This document shows, in pieces, positions 25,983 through 33,587 of a stretch of 64,000 nt of DNA (the stretch's first letter is position 1; every line of letters begins with the position of its first letter). The notes beneath the pieces were generated by a model. That model was not told the origin of the DNA and ran no database searches. It saw only the letters and a program-made list of their open reading frames with translations. A program made the translations under genes and the position numbers. The stretch comes from Leptospira montravelensis. GTDB lineage: Bacteria > Spirochaetota > Leptospiria > Leptospirales > Leptospiraceae. The stretch lies in NCBI RefSeq assembly GCF_004770045.1, contig NZ_RQFO01000016.1:583501-647500 (forward strand), written 5' to 3'.

Positions 25983-26866
25983 TAAATTGCCTTTTTTGTT
26001 TGGTGCTTTTTTACATGAGGAACATCATCGTCTAACCAATATGCTTTGTCCTCTTCTACTACTAGTATCTCTTCAAACTTAAATCCAGTTTTCCCCCGAC
26101 CAAGATGTGGTTCAATGGCCCATAATCCGACTTTGTTTCCTTCATGATCAGGTGTTAATAATTCAGGTAATACCTTGTGAGATAAAAATTCATAAGATCC
26201 TTGTAAACTAAACCAACTAGCAAAACTTATAGGTAATAATGGGAACGAAATGTTAGGAAGGTTTACTTTATATACACGGTGACCAAGAACGGCAAAAGGA
26301 TATAACGAGTGTATGTTGTCAAATCCGGATTTTTTGGCATCTGAATCTATTTTCCACCAAATTTCTGAAGAAGTCATTTTTGAATTAAAGTATTTTGGGA
26401 TTTCCTCTCGAAGGTGTAACAAGTATTCCATACCTTTATCGAGTTCTGTATTTTTGATTAATGAAGAAGAGTAACCGATATCACCAATGTAACCATCTAC
26501 AACAGGCGATACATCTAGTATAAAGGATTCTTCTTCTATTAACTTTTTTTTACCTGGATGAAATTGAGTGAACCGTTTGTAACCATCAAACCTAGCATGT
26601 TCACCAAACCAAGCAAAGGGCCTATGCAAAAAAACTTTGACTCCATGATCGCGCAGAAACTCATCCATACGTTTGGCGGTTTGCTTTTCGGTCCAACCAG
26701 GTTTCATTTCCTTTTCAATGGTAGTAACACATTCATAGGCTAATTTTTGAGCTTTTTGAAATCCTGATTTTTCTTCCACGGATGGAATTTTGATCGATTC
26801 CGATTTTAATTTTGAAAATTTTGAGGATAACTTAGATAACAATCCTCTTTCAGTGGCTAGGGGCAT
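25982..26866 (-). CDS. M24-family metallopeptidase-like protein
   Basis: 294 residues, pita-bread fold of the creatinase/aminopeptidase P/methionine aminopeptidase family. All five metal ligands can be placed: ILDVSP and GDIGYS (two Asp), VLGHRVY (His), LWAIEPHLG (Glu) and FKFEEILVV (Glu). It lacks a signal peptide. It is the first gene of a run with two propeller lipoproteins, downstream of an AraC regulator. Proline dipeptidase or creatinase-like chemistry is possible. Confidence 0.82.
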   Translation of the reverse strand: MPLATERGLLSKLSSKFSKLKSESIKIPSVEEKSGFQKAQKLAYECVTTIEKEMKPGWTEKQTAKRMDEFLRDHGVKVFLHRPFAWFGEHARFDGYKRFTQFHPGKKKLIEEESFILDVSPVVDGYIGDIGYSSSLIKNTELDKGMEYLLHLREEIPKYFNSKMTSSEIWWKIDSDAKKSGFDNIHSLYPFAVLGHRVYKVNLPNISFPLLPISFASWFSLQGSYEFLSHKVLPELLTPDHEGNKVGLWAIEPHLGRGKTGFKFEEILVVEEDKAYWLDDDVPHVKKHQTKKAI

Positions 26867-26951
26867 CAGTTTCTCATTTCCTTCTTAGAAAGAAGAGGAT
26901 AACAAAATCTAAAAAACTGTGCTTGAATGATTCCGGTATTTTTAAGATTTA

Positions 26952-27746
26952 TTAGTAATTTTCTTCAGGTTCGCAAAATCGAACTTCCGCAGTTTTTAAA
27001 TGTCCAAAAAATAACGATGGAATAAATCCGAAATTTTCTTTGAATGTCCTCGAAAAATGTGCAGAGTCGGAAAAACCTGCTTCATGTGCAGCTTCGGTGA
27101 GATTTTTTCCTGCTTTCAATTCTTTGACTGCTCGTAATATACGAACCCATAACAGATATCTTCGTAACGGAATTCCAAGATTCTCTTTGAACAAACGTAT
27201 CAATCTATCTTCTGAAATTGAAAAATCTTTACCTATTTCTTTCATTCGAATGCTATTCGGAATTTCCAATCGAATTCTTTTTGCAATTGTTTCAATTCTT
27301 GGATCCATAGTAGGATTTAATTTTTCAAAAGGATAAACCGTTCGAAGCAAATTTAATTGAAGTTGAGTCGCTTCACTATCTTCTAGGTCTCCATAATACA
27401 ATGACCAAAGAGAGTGAATTAAAGGTAAAAATTTTTGCACCTCTAACCTTTTCACTTCGCCAGATGCTACTGATTGGGAAATGGATCCAAACTCATAAGT
27501 TTCTGGATCGATCAGGAGTGCCACCATTTCTACTCCAGGTGAAATCGTGCGATGATAAGTATTTGGACCTACAAGTGCGACTCTATATTCTTCCTTACCT
27601 AAATTAGTTTCGATTGTAATATTTTTTTCTAAGGAAACAGCAAGTGTAGCTGCATAATGCGAATGAAAATCTGTCTGCATATTGTTAGTTGCAAACATAA
27701 CTCTGCTGTTCCATAAATAAAGCCGACTGTTTGTTTCAAATTCCAA
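26952..27746 (-). CDS. AraC-family transcriptional regulator
   Basis: 264 residues. The C-terminal two-helix-turn-helix DNA-binding domain is plain: IRMKEIGKDFSISEDRLIRLFKENLGIPLRRYLLWVRILRAVKELKAGKNLTEAAHEAGFSDSAHFSRTFKENFGFIPS, ~165-250. The N-terminal cupin-like region (SHYAATLAVSLEKNITIET) probably senses a ligand. It lies 85 bases upstream of the M24/propeller operon on the same strand and likely controls it. Confidence 0.9.
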   Translation of the reverse strand: MEFETNSRLYLWNSRVMFATNNMQTDFHSHYAATLAVSLEKNITIETNLGKEEYRVALVGPNTYHRTISPGVEMVALLIDPETYEFGSISQSVASGEVKRLEVQKFLPLIHSLWSLYYGDLEDSEATQLQLNLLRTVYPFEKLNPTMDPRIETIAKRIRLEIPNSIRMKEIGKDFSISEDRLIRLFKENLGIPLRRYLLWVRILRAVKELKAGKNLTEAAHEAGFSDSAHFSRTFKENFGFIPSLFFGHLKTAEVRFCEPEENY

Positions 27747-27905
27747 CCGTGATCCTCATTCTGAAAAACAGTTGGCTTGATTTTTTTGATTGGTCAAGTC
27801 ATATAAATTAAAATAAACCTAAGAAATTAGTTTAAAATAATTAATCTTGTTCAAAATAAAAAATAGTAACATCGAAGAAATAACAACTCGTCAGTCATGA
27901 TTTGA

Positions 27906-28313
27906 TTAAGATTTTTTTTTTTGAACTTGAGTTTTCTTTTTCGAAACTTTTTTGTTAATCTTTTCTAAATTTTCAGCCACTCGAAATTTTACAATTTTTT
28001 TAATCAAAGAATAAGGAATAGGTTCGTTTAAGGGAAATTGGATCGAACCTTTGCCAAATTTGTATTGAGAAATTTCCTTCTGGAAAGCTTGATTCCCAGA
28101 AGGAAGAGCATAAAAACCTATATGTTTCGAAAATGCCGCAAAATGTAATAGATTCCCATTTTGTACAAATGTAGGAATTGCATAACTTATGGTTTCCGTA
28201 GCATTTGGTGCTTCTTTTTGGATTGTTTTACGTATCTTTTGAAGGACCAATTGCACTTCTTTTGGAAAATTCTCAATGTATTCATCAATTGACTTTGGAA
28301 TCTTTGATTTCAT
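27906..28313 (-). CDS. DUF1801 protein (YdhG-like)
   Basis: 135 residues from ATG 28313, 20 bases past the MATE stop with AAGGGA upstream. IDEYIENFPKEVQLVLQKIRKTIQKEAPNATETISYAIPTF is the DUF1801 signature. The tail is Lys/Gln-rich (KKVSKKKTQVQKKKS). Family members include frataxin-like iron chaperones in Bacillus; here no function is established. It shares a transcript with the MATE gene. Confidence 0.88.
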   Translation of the reverse strand: MKSKIPKSIDEYIENFPKEVQLVLQKIRKTIQKEAPNATETISYAIPTFVQNGNLLHFAAFSKHIGFYALPSGNQAFQKEISQYKFGKGSIQFPLNEPIPYSLIKKIVKFRVAENLEKINKKVSKKKTQVQKKKS

Positions 28314-28333
28314 AATTTGTTCCCTTACCTCCA

Positions 28334-29725
28334 CTAAACTTTGATTTGTTTCCAATTTCCCTTAGTAAACAACCAAAGAGTAAATACACCTACAGAAGAT
28401 TCGGAAATCATGATGGACCAAAAAACTCCAGTGGAGCCGAATGAAAAATATTTTCCCAAAAGATAAGCTAAGGGAATTTGAATGATCCAAAAGAAAACAA
28501 TGTTGATTTTAGTTGGTGTCATCGTGTCCCCTGCCCCATTAAACGCTTGTCCTGCGGCCATCCACCAAGCATAAATAAAATAAGAATAAGAAACTATTTG
28601 TAACCATTTTCCGCCAATTTTTATGACTTCTGGATCTTCTGTAAAAATTGAAATTAAATTTTCGCTCCAAAAGTAATAGATGATGGAAACTATAATCAAA
28701 TAACCCATATTACAAAAACCTGTATACCAAACTGATTGTTCGGCGCGGTCCGGTTTTCCTGCACCTAAGTTTTGACCAACTAACGTTGCAACGGCGTTGG
28801 ACATACCCCAAGAAGGCATCATGGTAAACATCATAGTTCTAAGAGCAATGGTAGCTCCCGCAACCGTTTGACTGCCAAACTCAGAAAGTATCCTCATGAT
28901 AAAAATCCAGGAGGTCATTCCCACAATCATTTGTCCTATTCCACCAAGTGATGTTTTTAAAATTCCACGAATGGTATCCCATTCCATTTTTAGATGGGAT
29001 CGGAGAATTTTAATATGTTTACCACCTCTAAATAATAACCATAACTGAAAAAGGACTCCTATCCCACGTCCGATGTTAGTGGCAATGGCAGCTCCTGTAA
29101 TTCCATAAGCAGGAATCGGTCCCCAGCCAAAAATAAAAATGGGATCTAGGATAATATTTAATCCATTAGAGATCCACAAAACCCTCATAGATATGGCAGC
29201 ATCACCTGCCCCACGAAAAACTGCATTGATAAGAAAAAGGAGAACTATTACGATATTGCCACCTAACATCCATTGCATGTAGTGATGACCTTCGTTTAAC
29301 ACCCACTCATCGCCACCCATCAGGGTAAGAAGTTCTTTCGAAAAGAATATTCCGGCAATGGCAAAGGGTATGGAGGCTATAATTGCAATCCAAATGGATT
29401 GGATGGCAGCCACCCCCGCTTTATCTTTTTCTTTCTCACCGATTCGCCTAGCGATTATGGCTGTCACAGAAAATGATAATCCCATTGCAACGGAATATAA
29501 AAGGAATAAATAGGTTTCAGTAAGTCCTACAGTTGCAATCGCGGAAGCACCTAAAGAACCTACAAAATAAATATCTACAACAGCAAATACCGATTCTAAT
29601 ACTAGCTCCAAAACCATTGGAACTGAAAGTAAAAAGACTGCCTTTCGTATACTAACTTCTGTATAGTCCTCTTCCGAACCAGCTAGTGCTTTTTTTAAAT
29701 CTTCCCATAAACTAGCGCTTGTCAT
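28334..29725 (-). CDS. MATE-family multidrug/organic cation efflux protein
   Basis: 463 residues from ATG 29725 (AGGGGA upstream), about 12 membrane helices in two six-helix halves. Na+- or H+-coupled drug/cation antiport is the family role. MATE words: FVGSLGASAIATVGLTETYLFL, AVFRGAGDAAISMRVLWISNGLNIILDPIFIFGWGP, VGQNLGAGKPDRAEQSV, and AFNGAGDTMTPTKINI. It is followed by the DUF1801 gene. Confidence 0.92.
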   Translation of the reverse strand: MTSASLWEDLKKALAGSEEDYTEVSIRKAVFLLSVPMVLELVLESVFAVVDIYFVGSLGASAIATVGLTETYLFLLYSVAMGLSFSVTAIIARRIGEKEKDKAGVAAIQSIWIAIIASIPFAIAGIFFSKELLTLMGGDEWVLNEGHHYMQWMLGGNIVIVLLFLINAVFRGAGDAAISMRVLWISNGLNIILDPIFIFGWGPIPAYGITGAAIATNIGRGIGVLFQLWLLFRGGKHIKILRSHLKMEWDTIRGILKTSLGGIGQMIVGMTSWIFIMRILSEFGSQTVAGATIALRTMMFTMMPSWGMSNAVATLVGQNLGAGKPDRAEQSVWYTGFCNMGYLIIVSIIYYFWSENLISIFTEDPEVIKIGGKWLQIVSYSYFIYAWWMAAGQAFNGAGDTMTPTKINIVFFWIIQIPLAYLLGKYFSFGSTGVFWSIMISESSVGVFTLWLFTKGNWKQIKV

Positions 29726-29799
29726 TTGAAGTTTTCCCCTGAGTAAAAAATTTTCCAATGAAACAAATGAGTATTCGACTTCTTTTAATTGAATTCATT

Positions 29800-30762
29800 T
29801 TATTTCTCCAAATATTGGTTAAGTCTTGAAAGTGTTTGTTTTCCACCTTCTATCGCACCAATTCTTAACTTCGCATTTCGAACGTTTGTATCAGAAAAAG
29901 TCATTTGCATCTTTACTAATGTTTGGTTCTTATCGATGGAAATTAGATTTATGATTACCAGAAAATCATCATTTTTATTTTTATCTCCGGACCCATGTAG
30001 ATATTCCAAATAGTCGTATTCTCTAATTTCTTTATATTCAATTGTATTTGGCCAAATCGTACCATCGGGTCCATCCATAGTAAAAACCCATTGTCCTCCT
30101 ACTTTAAAGTCCATAGTTTTTGTTGTTGTTTTAAAACCATTTGGACCCCACCAATTACTTATTGTTAGAGGATCGGAGAATGCTTTAAAAACTATATGTT
30201 GCGGATGGTTCAATTTTTTCTCGATACAAATTTGGTTAGATTTTGGTAGTGCATTTTCCTCCAATTTCTCGAAACTTTGTGACCAACCTTCTTTCATTCC
30301 TGAATTGGCAAAACCGTCGCGTATTTGGTTATTAGCAAATTCTGTAATAAGAACAACTTTTGTTTTTTCGCCAACTTCCTCGAAGAGAACTCTTAATTTT
30401 GAGTTTAATATTTCTCTATCACCAGTGATTCCCGCCATTTTTTGAACTTCTTTTACCCATTCGTCCGGATGTTCATCTACTAAATCACTAATCACAAAAC
30501 TTTGAAAAGGTGTAATTTCTAAAAAATGTCCTTTAACTGGATAATCGACTCCATCTGGTGATCGCATAACAATTCGATATGATCCGCCAACTTTAAAATC
30601 AAATTCCACAGTAGGGTTTGTAAATCCTTTTGGGCCCCACCACTTTCCAATGTGTAAAGGGTTTGTCCATACTTCCCAAACAAGTTGAATGGGAGCATCA
30701 AATAGTCTTTCAATGCGCACGATATTTTCTTCTAGAGTTAAAATTGGATCTGATTTAAACAT
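29800..30762 (-). CDS. Tandem SRPBCC/AHSA1-domain protein
   Basis: 320 residues, two Aha1/CalC-like domains in one chain. Copy 1 (~10-155) has FDAPIQLVWEVWTNPLHIGKWWGPKGFTNPTVEFDFKVGG; copy 2 (~175-318) has NHPQHIVFKAFSDPLTISNWWGPNGFKTTTKTMDFKVGG. An internal duplication, uncommon as most members have one domain. These bind a hydrophobic ligand. It overlaps the ArsR gene by 8 bases, so regulator and SRPBCC protein are coupled, a pairing common in this family. Confidence 0.88.
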   Translation of the reverse strand: MFKSDPILTLEENIVRIERLFDAPIQLVWEVWTNPLHIGKWWGPKGFTNPTVEFDFKVGGSYRIVMRSPDGVDYPVKGHFLEITPFQSFVISDLVDEHPDEWVKEVQKMAGITGDREILNSKLRVLFEEVGEKTKVVLITEFANNQIRDGFANSGMKEGWSQSFEKLEENALPKSNQICIEKKLNHPQHIVFKAFSDPLTISNWWGPNGFKTTTKTMDFKVGGQWVFTMDGPDGTIWPNTIEYKEIREYDYLEYLHGSGDKNKNDDFLVIINLISIDKNQTLVKMQMTFSDTNVRNAKLRIGAIEGGKQTLSRLNQYLEK

Positions 30763-31120
30763 TGTTAGTTTTTTCCTGTTGTTGTTTTTGTAGTCCTGTT
30801 AAATAGGCATCTAAACGATCGAATCGTTCTTCCCATAATTGTTTGTATTGTTCCAACCATTGGTTAGCTTCTTGCAATGCCTCAACCTTCAAACGACACG
30901 GGCGAAATTGGGCTGTTTTGGTTTTTTCAATGAGTCCAGCTTTTTCTAAAACTTTGAGGTGTTTGGAAATTCCAGGAAGACTCATCTCGAAAGGTTCTGC
31001 CAGCTGAAGGACTGTTGCCTCTCCTGAAACCAATTGCATCAATATCTTTCGCCGTGTAGGATCTGCCAATGCCTGAAATGTAGCATTGAGTGTTTCCTCA
31101 GTATCCTTCAATTTAACCAT
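30755..31120 (-). CDS. ArsR-family transcriptional regulator
   Basis: 121 residues from ATG 31120. Winged helix: FQALADPTRRKILMQLVSGEATVLQLAEPFEMSLPGISKHLKVLEKAGLIEKTKTAQFRPCRLKVEAL, ~10-80. No ArsR cysteine metal box (ELCVCDL) is present, so it probably senses something other than metal. It belongs to the SRPBCC-associated ArsR group. Four GGTTAA half-sites cover its start codon region, suggesting autoregulation. Confidence 0.88.
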   Translation of the reverse strand: MVKLKDTEETLNATFQALADPTRRKILMQLVSGEATVLQLAEPFEMSLPGISKHLKVLEKAGLIEKTKTAQFRPCRLKVEALQEANQWLEQYKQLWEERFDRLDAYLTGLQKQQQEKTNNV

Positions 31121-31152
31121 ATAGCTAATTAACCTTTTGGTTAAATTGGTTA
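31113..31152. promoter_or_regulatory. Putative ArsR operator (four GGTTAA/TTAACC half-sites)
   Basis: TTAACC at 31113-31118 and 31129-31134, GGTTAA at 31139-31144 and 31147-31152. The middle two form a TTAACC-TTTT-GGTTAA inverted repeat. The leftmost half-site abuts the ATG of the ArsR gene. Dense half-sites at the start of an ArsR/SRPBCC operon suggest autorepression; this is inference. Confidence 0.5.
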
Positions 31153-31213
31153 AGGACCAGGATCTTGTCAAGGGGAATTGGTGTGTGGTTTGCTAGGAAA
31201 GTTCGAATCGGCG

Positions 31214-31268
31214 AATATTAGTATCCCCGCCCGATTTGAGGGTGGGGAACTGAACCCGCCTCCCAATG
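31214..31268 (+). repeat. 55-bp dispersed hairpin repeat, copy 2
   Basis: Same element as at 23150 and 62300. The CCCCGCCC/GGGTGGGG stem is intact; the alternative CCGCCACCC arm has an A-to-T change (CCGCCTCCC). It lies in the 380-base gap between the ArsR start and the carbonic anhydrase stop, in which I see no gene and otherwise only AT-rich DNA. Confidence 0.85.
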
Positions 31269-31500
31269 CAGCCCTTCTACCATAATCCTTCGAATTCAGA
31301 AATCCAAATCGCCAAAACTCAGAAAAAATTTCTGAAAAGTTCATATTTCAAAATTTTACAACTCGAGAAAGAGTTCGTGATTAGGGTTTTTTTATCAACA
31401 ATGAGGTTGGATAGTAAGAAGTGGAGAATATAAAGACATTCCAACCAAAAGGTAGTTAGGTGGAATGTCCTGGAGATTTAATTTAGTAAGAACTCTGAGT

Positions 31501-32115
31501 TTATAATGCTACCGCTCGCCCAAGCTTTGTGGCTTCCGGAACTTCCACGAGTTTCCCTGTTTTTACATCATAATAATATCCATACACAGGAATGTCTTTG
31601 GGAATCAATGGATGGTTTCGAATTCTTTTTACATCATCGATCACACTCTGTTCTAAATGATCAAAGGTTAAAAAAGGAATGAACTTCGCTTCTTCCGAAC
31701 CTCCCGATTCTTCTACATTACGCCAACCGTTCGAATCAATCGTTGCTGTTTTTAAACTTTTAGATAGAAGGTTACGAATGATTGGATCAGTGAAAAGTTG
31801 CATCCCACAATCGGAGTGGTGGATTACAAAAAATTCTTTGGTTCCGAGTAGCTTATAGGAAATCACAAGCGAACGAATGGCATCATCACTGGCGCGACCA
31901 CCGGCGTTACGAATGACATGTGCATCCCCTTCTGCCAAACCTGCGTACTTAGCAGGATCAAGTCTTGCGTCCATGCAGGTTAGGATGGTAAAACTTCTGG
32001 CAGGAGGAAGAGCCAATTCCCCTTTTTTCCCAAATTCCGATGCATACTTTTCGTTAGCACCAATGACTTCTCTATGGACTTTGCTGGTTTCTTGTTGGAT
32101 GGGTGTGTTTGACAT
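31501..32115 (-). CDS. Beta-class carbonic anhydrase
   Basis: 204 residues from ATG 32115 (TTG 32133 is the alternative; neither has a clear ribosome site). It interconverts CO2 and bicarbonate with zinc. Cys47 ([11 protein letters not shown], with Asp49 and Arg51), His100 and Cys103 ([12 protein letters not shown]) are the zinc set. [19 protein letters not shown] is the beta-class motif. It stands alone, probably cytoplasmic. Confidence 0.9.
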   Translation of the reverse strand: MSNTPIQQETSKVHREVIGANEKYASEFGKKGELALPPARSFTILTCMDARLDPAKYAGLAEGDAHVIRNAGGRASDDAIRSLVISYKLLGTKEFFVIHHSDCGMQLFTDPIIRNLLSKSLKTATIDSNGWRNVEESGGSEEAKFIPFLTFDHLEQSVIDDVKRIRNHPLIPKDIPVYGYYYDVKTGKLVEVPEATKLGRAVAL

Positions 32116-32240
32116 AGTAGATAAAAAATTCAATATAACGGAGCAGGCTAGAAAAGAATTTGGATCAAAATCATTTCTTTTCCGAATCTAATCACTGCCT
32201 TTGACAAATGGCAAAGATATTGGAGATTTTTCTGAAGGAA

Positions 32241-32333
32241 TTAGCCCGTGCCAGGGATCTGGAGGGCTAGGTCACCTACCAGCGTTAGATGGTAGGTGAC
32301 GGGAGCGAGAGCGGACCCCGGAGGAGCCCGGTC
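32241..32333. other. GC-rich structured intergenic element
   Basis: AGCCC (32243-32247)/GGGCT (32264-32268) encloses CCAG/CTGG; then a perfect 10-bp stem GTCACCTACC (32271-32280)/GGTAGGTGAC (32291-32300) with loop AGCGTTAGAT; then GACC...GGTC at 32314-32333. G+C is strikingly high against the AT-rich flanks. It lies between the carbonic anhydrase start and the OYE gene's stop. It has no T-run, so it is not a plain terminator. Strand and function unknown. Confidence 0.45.
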
Positions 32334-32413
32334 ATTGTTACTGAACCATTCTTAAATTAGTAAAATTTGAGGCACAAAAAGAAGTTTGTTACATAAAATT
32401 TTCCTAATCATTG

Positions 32414-33502
32414 TTAGCTTGCTTTTGGATAATCAGTATACCCTTTTTCACCAGGAGTATATAGAGTTGTTTGGTCAAAAGAAACTAACGGAATGTTTTT
32501 TTGGAACCTAGTGACAAGGTCTGGATTGCCAAGGAATGGTTTTCCAAATGCAACAAGATCGGCATTCCCTGAAGTTAAATCTTTTTCCGCACGATCCAGG
32601 TCATAACCACCACTCAGAATGAGAGTTCCTTTAAATGCGTTTCTGATATTTTTAACTGTTTCTGGTTCTACTGTTGGTGCACCCATTGAGGAATGGTCTA
32701 CCAAATGAACATACACAATACCAATTTCGTTAAGCTTTTCAGCTAACAATGAATATTCTTCATGAGTTTCGGGAAATGGAAACAGATCGTTGAAAGCGCC
32801 ATAAGGAGATAAACGAATAGCCGTTTTGTCTTTGCCTATTGCGGTGCTAACTGCTTTCGCCACTTCAATAATAAATCGAATTCGGTTTTCGATAGAACCG
32901 CCGTATTCATCAGTTCTTTGGTTAGAAGAAGGATGTAAAAACTGCTCCAACAAATATCCGTTAGCAGCATGTAATTCAACACCATCAAAACCTGCTTTGA
33001 TTGCATTTTTGGATGCGTTTACAAATTCTTCTAAAGTTTGATTGAGTTCTTCTTTTGACATTTCCTTTGGTGTAGGATGGTCTTTCATTCCATCGGCATC
33101 TGTCCACATTTGTCCTTTGGCAAGGATTGCCGATGGTCCAAGGACTTTTGCACCGTTTGGTAAATTTAATTCATGTCCAATACGGCCAGTGTGCATTAGT
33201 TGAACAAAAATTTTACTACCTTTTGCATGAACTTTGTCTGTTACTTTTTTCCAAGCTTTTGTTTGTTCTTCTGAAAAAATTCCAGGAATTCTCGCATAAC
33301 CAAGACCATTCGGAGAAGGAGAAGTTCCTTCTGTAATGATCAGTCCCGCTTCTGCTCTCTGTTCGTAATAAGTAGCAACAAGATCACCTGGTACATTCCC
33401 AATGGATCGGGAACGGGTCATGGGTGCCATCACCACTTTATTTTTTAAGGTAAGATTTCCTAACTTCGCTTCTGAAAATAATGATTTCACAAGGTTCTCC
33501 AA
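32414..33502 (-). CDS. Old yellow enzyme family alkene reductase (NemA-like)
   Basis: 362 residues, FMN-dependent TIM barrel that reduces activated alkenes such as enones, maleimides or nitro compounds. LKNKVVMAPMTRSRS, VQLMHTGRIGHE, GFDGVELHAANGYLLEQFLHPSSNQRTDEYGGSIENRIRF and LVAFGKPFLGNPDL are the family motifs; the HAAN substrate motif carries the family His. The gene stands alone. Confidence 0.92.
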   Translation of the reverse strand: MENLVKSLFSEAKLGNLTLKNKVVMAPMTRSRSIGNVPGDLVATYYEQRAEAGLIITEGTSPSPNGLGYARIPGIFSEEQTKAWKKVTDKVHAKGSKIFVQLMHTGRIGHELNLPNGAKVLGPSAILAKGQMWTDADGMKDHPTPKEMSKEELNQTLEEFVNASKNAIKAGFDGVELHAANGYLLEQFLHPSSNQRTDEYGGSIENRIRFIIEVAKAVSTAIGKDKTAIRLSPYGAFNDLFPFPETHEEYSLLAEKLNEIGIVYVHLVDHSSMGAPTVEPETVKNIRNAFKGTLILSGGYDLDRAEKDLTSGNADLVAFGKPFLGNPDLVTRFQKNIPLVSFDQTTLYTPGEKGYTDYPKAS

Positions 33503-33587
33503 TTTAATTTACTGTTGAAGAATAGACTACAACATGAAATCATTTGATGTTATATTTATTTAATATTAAACTAATTTTTAAAAAAAA

